5,310 nucleotides of DNA. It comes from an uncultured Collinsella sp. (GTDB lineage: Bacteria; Actinomycetota; Coriobacteriia; Coriobacteriales; Coriobacteriaceae). The translations under genes and the position numbers were made by a program. This document shows, piece by piece, positions 1 to 4,511 of this stretch (positions are counted from its first letter, which is position 1; each line of letters starts with the position of its first letter). The notes under the pieces are model-generated. The model saw nothing but the letters and a program-made list of their open reading frames with translations. It searched no databases and was not told the origin of the DNA. The stretch is from NCBI GenBank assembly GCA_958436995.1, contig CAUBMI010000099.1:1-5310 (forward strand), written 5' to 3'.

Positions 1-226
1 TTTTGGTTCGCGCCATGTGGGGGTGATGGCGACGTGCATTTTTGCGAGTATTCTGCAACCGAAGGCCCCTGCATACCGACCTCGGGCAAAAAATCGGGAT
101 TTCTCGATGTTTTCTACGAATGATGGGCGGGGTTATTGGCTGACAGCGTTTGATTTGCAGGGATATTCGCGGTCTTTGGCATTTATCGTAGCGCCCGAAG
201 CCCTTGGTTATGTTGAATACTCCTAA
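1..226. other. Unassigned segment open on both strands, cut by left edge
   Basis: I do not recognise a gene here. On the plus strand a frame is open from the window edge to a TAA at 224-226. A GTG at 17-19 could start it, but the frame continues upstream of that. On the minus strand a frame is equally open from about 223 to the edge. It has an AGGAG ribosome-binding-like sequence at 220-224, followed after 8 nt by ATA (209-211) rather than a normal start codon. Neither product resembles a family I know. The minus product would be rich in Arg, Lys and Pro, and the plus product has no clear domain. Two-strand openness without a good start suggests a non-coding repeat or a decayed gene rather than a working protein. 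It lies just beyond the lemA terminator. Confidence 0.3.
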
Positions 227-265
227 AAATGCACGGCGCTTAAAGGGGGACCTTCGCGAAAAAGG

Positions 266-304
266 AAACCGCCCCGTCGAAGTATGCATTCGACGGGGCG
301 GTTT
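266..304 (-). terminator. Rho-independent terminator of lemA
   Basis: A perfect 16-bp stem (266-281 with 289-304) with a 7-nt loop begins 37 bases past the lemA stop codon. Read in the lemA direction, the stem ends in GGTTT and runs on into CCTTTTTCG, giving the expected U-rich tail. On the plus strand the stem is followed by GTTTATGCAT, a weaker tail, so the main direction is minus. Confidence 0.85.
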
Positions 305-340
305 ATGCATATAGACGATTTAGGATGCGCTGCCAAACTA

Positions 341-892
341 CTAGAACTTGACGGTCGGGGCCTGGCGGGCTGCTTCGGCGGCCTCGAAGCCCTGGCGTTC
401 CTTAAACTGGAAGATGCCGGCAAAGATGACAGCCGGGAACGTCTGAATGGCGTTGTTGTAGCTGAGCACGCAATCGTTGTAGCTCTGGCGTGCATAGCTA
501 ATCTTGTTCTCGGTATCCTCGAGTGATGCCTGCAGCTGCGTAAAGTTGGTGTTTGCCTTAAGATCGGGATAGGCCTCGGCTACGGCAAAGAGCTGGCGCA
601 GCGCACCGGTCAGCACGTTGTCGGCTTCCATCTTGGCCTCGGGCGTAGTGGCCTTGACGGCGGTGTTACGCGCGCTGATCACGGCGGAGAGCGTCTCCTG
701 CTCGTGCTTGGCGTAGCCCTTGACGGTCTCGACCAGGTTGGGGATCAGGTCGTTGCGGCGCTGCAGCTGCGTATCGATGTTCTGCCAGGCGTTATCGATG
801 CGGTTACGCTTGGTGACCATGTTGTTGTAGATGCCGGCGATGGCGCAGACAATCACAATGACAACAACGATGCCGATGATGACGGTAATCAT
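341..892 (-). CDS. lemA: LemA family membrane protein
   Basis: This encodes a 183-residue LemA-family protein of normal length for the family. Residues about 2-20 are a single hydrophobic helix (ITVIIGIVVVIVIV and onward), followed by YNNMVTKRN and a long soluble helical domain. Family hallmarks are visible: NRIDNAW at 30-36, RRNDLIPNLVETVKGYAKHE at 45-64, PDLKAN..F..LQ at 109-121, and TENKI.YARQSYND near 127-140. A Cys lies at position 16 after VIV, but the preceding residue is Val, so it is not a good lipobox. The start is supported by GGAGA at 897-901 (minus), four bases upstream, and by a promoter at 954-982. The family is envelope-associated and its biochemical role is poorly defined; in many bacteria it neighbours HtpX-type proteases or TPM-domain proteins, and none is visible here. 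The gene stands alone, ends in a strong terminator and is divergent from a TetR-type regulator. Confidence 0.93.
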   Translation of the reverse strand: MITVIIGIVVVIVIVCAIAGIYNNMVTKRNRIDNAWQNIDTQLQRRNDLIPNLVETVKGYAKHEQETLSAVISARNTAVKATTPEAKMEADNVLTGALRQLFAVAEAYPDLKANTNFTQLQASLEDTENKISYARQSYNDCVLSYNNAIQTFPAVIFAGIFQFKERQGFEAAEAARQAPTVKF

Positions 893-939
893 GATGTCTC
901 CGTTTCGAATGGCCGCGGCGGCATGCGCCAGCTGCCGTT

Positions 940-961
940 GGTATAACGCTACTAGTATACC
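940..961. promoter_or_regulatory. Candidate operator palindrome over the lemA -10 box
   Basis: GGTATA (940-945) and TATACC (956-961) form a perfect 6-bp inverted repeat with a 10-bp spacer. A second small palindrome, TACTAGTA, lies at 950-957. The right half-site overlaps the lemA -10 hexamer. A palindrome of about 22 bp between a TetR-family gene and its divergent neighbour fits the usual size and place of TetR-family operators. That this regulator binds here is inference. Confidence 0.4.
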
Positions 962-982
962 CGCAACGTTTTGCCGTGCCGA
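954..982 (-). promoter_or_regulatory. Promoter of lemA (-35 and -10)
   Basis: On the minus strand, TCGGCA (977-982) matches four of six bases of TTGACA. It is followed by a 17-bp spacer and TATACT (954-959), which matches five of six bases of TATAAT. Transcription would start near 947, leaving a leader of about 55 nt before the lemA start at 892. Confidence 0.6.
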
Positions 983-1091
983 ACTTTCCGGTAAGCGTTA
1001 TGTTTTCGGTGGGGTTGGCACTGGGGCAAAGCGCGCGAGGTACAGGTGTAAGATATGCGACAGATTGACGAGTGTTGTCTTTGCCCTGAGG

Positions 1092-1688
1092 ATGGCGATA
1101 CCAGTGGACCTTCGCATCAAGAAAACCTACCGTGCCCTGTTCGATGCCTTTACCGAGCTTCTCGAGGAGCATCGTTTTGAGGACCTGACGGTTGCCATGT
1201 TGTGCGACCGCGCCATGATTCGCCGCACGACGTTCTACAAGCACTTTCGCGACAAGAACGATTACTTTGCCTTTTATATCGATGAGCTTATGTCGGGTTT
1301 GCCGCAAAAACAGCCCGATGAGGCCGGCGCGGTATCTGCCGAGGACGTGCGCGCGCTTCGGCACGCGATTTTGGACGATGCCATGGATTTGATTCTGACG
1401 CACGAGCAGCTCATGGACAACATTTTGGCGAGCAGCATGTCGGGAATGCTGACCAACGTTATTTGCGACCGCATTGCCCGCTCCATCCGCGAGCGTGTGA
1501 TGAACGTGCTTGCCGAGGATGCCCTGGCCCCCGTGTCACTCGAGACGACGTCTGAGTTTGTCGCCGGCGGTATTATTCGACTTTTCACGATATGGTGGGA
1601 ATCGGGCCACGATCTTGAGCGTCGACCCGAGATGGCCGACGTGGTCGATGCGCTGTTTGAGCGGACCATGACACCGGTGCATCACTAA
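1092..1688 (+). CDS. TetR/AcrR family transcriptional regulator
   Basis: This is a regulator of 198 residues as annotated. The N-terminal TetR helix-turn-helix domain is clear: KKTYRALFDAFTELLEE (10-26), then FEDLTVAMLCDRAMIRRTTF (29-48) and YKHFRDK (49-55), the conserved recognition-helix block. The C-terminal half is helical and ends in GGIIRLFTIWWESG, a pattern seen in TetR subgroups with the TetR_C_8-like ligand domain. The ligand cannot be read from the sequence. The start is uncertain. The ATG at 1092 directly abuts GAGG (1088-1091), leaving no room for a normal ribosome-binding site. An in-frame GTG at 1104 has that GAGG 12 bases upstream and would give a protein beginning MDLRIKKTYRAL, the usual N-terminus length for this type. 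A weak -10-like TAAGAT lies at 1049-1054. The gene is divergent from lemA and stops three bases before the tRNA-Ser 3' end, with no visible terminator. Confidence 0.88.
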   Translation: MAIPVDLRIKKTYRALFDAFTELLEEHRFEDLTVAMLCDRAMIRRTTFYKHFRDKNDYFAFYIDELMSGLPQKQPDEAGAVSAEDVRALRHAILDDAMDLILTHEQLMDNILASSMSGMLTNVICDRIARSIRERVMNVLAEDALAPVSLETTSEFVAGGIIRLFTIWWESGHDLERRPEMADVVDALFERTMTPVHH

Positions 1689-1691
1689 AAG

Positions 1692-1781
1692 TGGCGGAGA
1701 GAGGGGGATTCGAACCCCCGGAACGCTCTCGCGCTCAACGGTTTTCAAGACCGCCGCATTCAACCGCTCTGCCATCTCTCC
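1692..1781 (-). tRNA. tRNA-Ser (anticodon UGA), CCA encoded
   Basis: Read on the minus strand, this is a 90-nt class II tRNA with a long variable arm, as expected for serine. The acceptor stem pairs GGAGAGA (1775-1781) with TCTCTCC (1696-1702), followed by discriminator G (1695) and an encoded CCA (1692-1694). The anticodon loop CTTGAAA (1743-1749) carries TGA at 1745-1747, which reads UCA and related serine codons. The T arm has the GGTTCGAATCC core flanked by GGGG/CCCC. It converges on the TetR-family gene and is divergent from the tadA fusion. Confidence 0.96.
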
Positions 1782-1791
1782 GTGAGTCGTA

Positions 1792-1800
1792 ATGATAGCA
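1792..1800 (-). promoter_or_regulatory. Extended -10 promoter of tRNA-Ser
   Basis: On the minus strand TGCTATCAT fits the extended -10 pattern TGnTATAAT with one mismatch. The start would fall near 1785, only a few bases before the mature tRNA 5' end at 1781. No convincing -35 hexamer sits at 16-18 bp; TTGCAA lies too close, with a 14-bp spacer, which suits an extended -10 promoter. Confidence 0.5.
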
Positions 1801-1832
1801 TCGTTTTGAATTTGCAACAGGGAAGGCGAACG

Positions 1833-3614
1833 ATGACGATCACCGAAATCGACGAGAAGTTCATGCGCGAGGCGCTGGCGGAGGCTCGCGCCGCTGCTGC
1901 GGTGGGCGAGGTGCCCATCGGAGCCGTAGTGGTGCGCGACGGCGAGATCGTCGCGAGGGCGCACAATCGGCGCGAGCTCGACCAGGATCCTTCGGCTCAT
2001 GCCGAGTTTGCGGCCGTGTGCGCCGCCGCCCAGGCGCTTGGCCGCTGGCGCCTTTCCGACTGTACGGTCTATGTGACGTTGGAACCCTGCTGTATGTGTG
2101 CGGGGCTTATGGTCAATGCGCGCGTGGGGCGGTGCGTGTATGGTGCGAGCGACGCCAAGGCGGGTGCGTTGGGATCTCTATACGATTTGAATGCCGACTC
2201 GCGCCTGAACCATCGGTTTAATGTGACCGCCGGCGTGCTGGCAGACGAGTGTCGTGAGGTGTTGAGCAGCTATTTTAGTGGGCTGCGTGGCACCGATGGT
2301 GCTGGCTGCGGTTGTGGGGCCGATCTTGAGGCACATGCCGCTCACGCTGAGGCACTCGCGTGTGCCGAAGATATCGTCGTTGAGGCGGTCGATTTTGGTG
2401 CCGCGTGTCGCCGGCCCCGTTGCGCGCTACTGGCGATAGACTCCTTTAAGGGCAGTGTTTCGAGCGCGCAGGCAGAGGCGGCGGTTGCCGAAGGCGTACG
2501 CCGCGTGTGGCCCGATGCCGAGGTGTGCACATTGCTGCTGGCAGACGGCGGCGAGGGAACGCTCAACGCCATTGCCGCATGCGGCGGTGAGGTTGTGACC
2601 TGCGAGGTAGCAGATCCCTTGGGCAAGAGCGTGTCTGCCCGGATGCTGGTGGACGGCGAGCGCGAGTCCGCGGTCATCGAGATGGCCGAGGCGGCTGGCA
2701 TTGGGTATTCGCCTTGCACGGAGTCGTCGGCGCTGGCTGCTACAACCTATGGCGTGGGCGAGCTCATGCTTCGCGCGGTTCGTACGGGCGCAAAGACACT
2801 CTATATTGGTCTGGGCGGCAGTGCCGCCAACGACGGTGGCGCCGGCATGCTGCAGGCGCTGGGCGCGCGTGTGGTCGATGATCGGGGCTGCGATATCGCC
2901 CCCGGTCTTGCCGGCCTTGAGCGGGTGGCGAGCGTTGATTTGGCGCCAGCGCTGCAGGCTTTGGATGGCGCTCGTATCGTTGTGCTTTCGGATGTCGAGA
3001 ATCCGCTCGTGGGGCGTCGGGGCGCATTAGCGGTGTTTGGCGGGCAGAAAGGCTTGCCGACGGGTGACGCCGAGGCGCTGAGCAGGTGCGACAGCTGGAT
3101 GGTCGGCTACGGCCGCCTGCTTGATGCGGCAATTGCCGAGGCGCGAGCCCAGGAGCTGTTGCGTGTGCCCGAGGGTGCACGGACATTTGGCTCGGTGCTC
3201 GGTGTGCCCGGCGCCGGTGCCGCCGGTGGTCTGGGAGCAGCGCTGTTGGCACTCGGTGCCGAGTTGCGCTCGGGCGTGGAGACGGTGCTCGACCTCGTGG
3301 GGTTTGACGAGCGCGTGCGCGATGTCGACCTCGTCATAACGGGCGAGGGCAATATGGATGAGCAGTCCGCCGCCGGTAAGGCGCCGGTGGGCGTGGCCCG
3401 TCGTGCGAAGCGATACGGCAAACCGGTGGTCGCCGTCGTGGGCGGTCGTGCCGACAGCCTGGATGCGGTGTATGGTCAGGGCGTCGACTTGGTGCTTCCG
3501 ATCTGTCGCAAGCCCATGGACCTGGAGCGGGCACTCGATCCGCAAGAAGCCGCAACCAACCTCATCTGCGCCGGCGAAGCAGCCGCTCGATCCTACGACC
3601 TCGCCCGCCTCTAA
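1833..3614 (+). CDS. TadA tRNA adenosine deaminase fused to glycerate 2-kinase
   Basis: This is one uninterrupted 593-residue frame with two enzyme domains. Residues 1 to about 150 are TadA, which deaminates the wobble adenosine of tRNA-Arg(ACG) to inosine. Visible hallmarks are the zinc ligand and proton shuttle HAE (His56, Glu58), PCCMC (Cys86, Cys89 as zinc ligands), VPIGAVVV (27-34), YGASDAKAGA (103-112) and the NH..N..AGVL..EC tail (126-140). Residues about 195-593 are a glycerate kinase of the GlxK/GarK type, which phosphorylates D-glycerate to 2-phosphoglycerate with ATP. It shows DSFKGS (203-208), ADGGEGT (237-243), GLGGSAANDGG (326-336), DVENPL (387-392) and GEGNMDEQSAAGKAP (504-518). 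Both parts have about normal length. A linker of roughly 45 residues, rich in Cys and His, joins them. Residues 145-203 contain no in-frame ATG, GTG or TTG, so separate kinase translation is unlikely. The ATG at 1833 is preferred because GGAAGG (1821-1826) lies six bases upstream; the earlier GTG at 1782 touches the tRNA gene. The promoter is unclear and no canonical terminator follows. Confidence 0.92.
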   Translation: MTITEIDEKFMREALAEARAAAAVGEVPIGAVVVRDGEIVARAHNRRELDQDPSAHAEFAAVCAAAQALGRWRLSDCTVYVTLEPCCMCAGLMVNARVGRCVYGASDAKAGALGSLYDLNADSRLNHRFNVTAGVLADECREVLSSYFSGLRGTDGAGCGCGADLEAHAAHAEALACAEDIVVEAVDFGAACRRPRCALLAIDSFKGSVSSAQAEAAVAEGVRRVWPDAEVCTLLLADGGEGTLNAIAACGGEVVTCEVADPLGKSVSARMLVDGERESAVIEMAEAAGIGYSPCTESSALAATTYGVGELMLRAVRTGAKTLYIGLGGSAANDGGAGMLQALGARVVDDRGCDIAPGLAGLERVASVDLAPALQALDGARIVVLSDVENPLVGRRGALAVFGGQKGLPTGDAEALSRCDSWMVGYGRLLDAAIAEARAQELLRVPEGARTFGSVLGVPGAGAAGGLGAALLALGAELRSGVETVLDLVGFDERVRDVDLVITGEGNMDEQSAAGKAPVGVARRAKRYGKPVVAVVGGRADSLDAVYGQGVDLVLPICRKPMDLERALDPQEAATNLICAGEAAARSYDLARL

Positions 3615-3629
3615 GGCCTATCTCCCTAT

Positions 3630-3698
3630 AAGTTGCGGTGGAATACGGAGTGTTTTTGCCTTTAAGGGGCCAATTCAGTCCGTATTCCACCGCAACTT
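3630..3698. repeat. Perfect 20-bp inverted repeat (hairpin element)
   Basis: Arms at 3630-3649 and 3679-3698 are perfectly complementary over 20 bp, with a 29-nt loop. It begins 15 bases past the tadA fusion stop codon. There is no T-run after either arm, so it is not a standard intrinsic terminator, although as RNA it would be a very stable 3' structure on that transcript. The form resembles dispersed REP-like intergenic elements; repetition elsewhere in the genome cannot be seen from this window. Confidence 0.75.
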
Positions 3699-3761
3699 TG
3701 TGAATGGTCATCCGAGGCTGGCCGACATGGGTCTCGAGTCGGACCGTTTGCCACGAAATGC

Positions 3762-3898
3762 GGCCATCTACTACGTTAAACCGGCCACCTTCGACCATCC
3801 CGGAATTTGCAAAAACAAAACCGCAGGTAGAAAGCTTGCCGATTTTCGAAAAAGTCGGCTATGGTCGACCCCTGTGACCAAAACGTAGTAGATAGGCC
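3762..3898. repeat. Nested imperfect palindrome of about 137 bp
   Basis: The outer arms pair GGCC-ATCTACTACGTT (3762-3777) with AACGTAGTAGAT-AGGCC (3882-3898), a 12-bp perfect core with one extra base before the terminal GGCC. Thirteen bases further in on each side, TCGACCAT (3791-3798) pairs with ATGGTCGA (3861-3868). The segments between them also carry a GGYCAC match in shifted register. A small hairpin, GCCGA (3838-3842) with TCGGC (3855-3859), sits inside around TTTTCGAAAA. No open frame of interest is present. This is a miniature element-like or structured-RNA-like unit of unknown function. Confidence 0.7.
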
Positions 3899-3927
3899 CT
3901 TTTCGTGGCACAGCACCAGATCAGTCT

Positions 3928-4010
3928 ATTTAGGACGGGGCTTCCTTGACTACTTTCGCCACCCTGATGCCCCACCAGTCAAAAAGTAGTCAAAAAGCCC
4001 CGCCCCAAAT
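3928..4010. repeat. Imperfect long inverted repeat upstream of SRP RNA
   Basis: The left arm 3928-3956 pairs with the right arm 3983-4010 with two mismatches and a small internal loop, leaving a 26-nt loop. Shared blocks are ATTT, CGGGGC and GACTACTTT. The right arm includes a near-tandem 11-base repeat, AGTCAAAAAGT then AGTCAAAAAGC (3977-3998). Neither end has a clear T-run after the stem, so a terminator role is only possible. It ends 8 bases before the SRP RNA -35 box. Confidence 0.65.
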
Positions 4011-4018
4011 TAGCTACC

Positions 4019-4047
4019 TTGCTCTGGCGGGCGGGAGCAGGTAAGAT
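4019..4047 (+). promoter_or_regulatory. Promoter of SRP RNA gene
   Basis: TTGCTC (4019-4024) and TAAGAT (4042-4047) are separated by exactly 17 bp. Each matches four of six consensus bases, or slightly better when the neighbouring ATA is considered. The predicted start, about seven bases downstream at 4054, coincides with the first base of the SRP RNA closing stem, which supports the call. Confidence 0.6.
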
Positions 4048-4053
4048 ATACCG

Positions 4054-4177
4054 AGCGCCTAGCGCGTTCGATGGGTTCGGATGACGACATGTTCCGAATC
4101 TGGTCAGGTCCGGAAGGAAGCAGCCATAAGGAGCCTCTGTCGGGCATCCGAATCCATCGAGTGCGCAGGCGCTTTTT
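4054..4177 (+). ncRNA. ffs: Signal recognition particle RNA, small bacterial (4.5S) type
   Basis: This is the RNA scaffold of SRP, which with Ffh brings membrane and secreted proteins to the translocon. The universal domain IV is at 4102-4125: GGTCAGG, a GGAA tetraloop near 4112-4115, then GGAAGCAGCC forming the asymmetric internal loop. The long hairpin is closed by perfectly matched helices: AGCGCCT (4054-4060) with AGGCGCT (4167-4173), GCGC (4062-4065) with 4163-4166, TCGATGG (4068-4074) with CCATCGA (4154-4160), and TTCGGATG (4076-4083) with CATCCGAA (4145-4152). The RNA is about 120 nt with no Alu domain. The final GC-rich helix followed by TTTTT (4173-4177) doubles as its terminator. 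Exact ends are inferred from the stem and promoter. It follows the tadA fusion on the same strand, as scr follows tadA in Bacillus subtilis. Confidence 0.95.
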
Positions 4178-4298
4178 GGTGCCGCGGCTACCCGCGAGTG
4201 CCGGCAGGGCGCTTGGTGTCTCGCTGGTCCTCGGCTTTGCCTGCGGGATCGCTCGACTACCAAGCGCCCTGCCGGCACTCGCGGGTAGCCGACCAAAA
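4174..4298. repeat. 33-bp perfect palindrome next to SRP RNA
   Basis: The arms 4185-4217 and 4259-4291 are perfect inverted repeats of 33 bp around a 41-nt loop. Outside them, TTTTGGT (4174-4180) pairs with ACCAAAA (4292-4298) after a four-base bulge (GCCG, 4181-4184), so the symmetry extends to about 40 bp. Inside, GTC (4218-4220) can pair with GAC (4255-4257). The outer left arm includes the T-run of the SRP RNA terminator. No transposase frame or obvious target duplication is present. It looks like a REP/MITE-like palindrome placed at the SRP 3' end; copy number is unknown from this window. The stretch 4299-4426 beyond it holds no gene I can support. Confidence 0.8.
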
Positions 4299-4426
4299 CC
4301 ACCTGAAGGGTCACATTTATCTGAATAATTTAATCCCGTGTCTTTTGCTGCTCGTTGGCGTTGTTTGGGCATTGATGGCTACGTGGTTCAAGAGGCGGCG
4401 GTGCTGTTGCTTGAATTTTTGTAGTT

Positions 4427-4466
4427 AAAGAGGCCCGTTTCCCTAGGTGGGGAAACAGGCCTCTTT
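4427..4466. terminator. Bidirectional rho-independent terminator
   Basis: AAAGAGGCC-GTTTCCC (4427-4443, with a C at 4436 opposite A4457) pairs with GGGAAAC-GGCCTCTTT (4450-4466) around a 6-nt loop. A-rich and T-rich ends lie on opposite sides, so it can work both ways. In the minus direction it lies 45 bases after the stop codon of the surface-protein gene and most likely ends that transcript. In the plus direction it would stop any read-through from the SRP RNA region. Confidence 0.8.
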
Positions 4467-4511
4467 CTGTCTCTGGGCTTGCGGATTGGCGAAGACAATA
4501 ACCGCTGGCGG

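Noticed and set aside
356..843. LemA Cys16 as a lipoprotein site
   Set aside because: The residues before it are V-I-V, so the -1 position is not Gly, Ala or Ser, and the helix continues past the Cys as a membrane segment.
831..1091. N-terminal extension of the TetR gene back to 831
   Set aside because: It would overlap the lemA coding start and promoter, the residues are low-complexity Met/Thr runs antisense to the LemA membrane helix, and TetR proteins do not have such an extension.
804..1403. Long minus-strand frame across lemA start and tetR
   Set aside because: It is a shadow frame: its product is Arg/His-rich with no domain, and it is antisense to the clear TetR helix-turn-helix.
1782..1832. 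GTG at 1782 as the start of the tadA fusion
   Set aside because: It touches the tRNA-Ser 5' end, lacks a ribosome-binding site and adds 17 residues not typical of TadA. ATG 1833 has GGAAGG six bases upstream.
2342..3555. Several open frames antisense or shifted within the fusion gene
   Set aside because: Their compositions (Arg, Pro, Ser, His rich) are typical of shadows of GC-rich coding DNA, while the plus frame has unbroken enzyme motifs.
3615..4018. CRISPR array or transposase remnant in the intergenic palindromes
   Set aside because: No regularly spaced direct repeats with unique spacers exist, and no frame shows transposase motifs.
4071..4328. Plus-strand frames over the SRP RNA and palindrome
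   Set aside because: They translate the SRP RNA and inverted repeat; the repeated peptides only mirror the palindrome arms.
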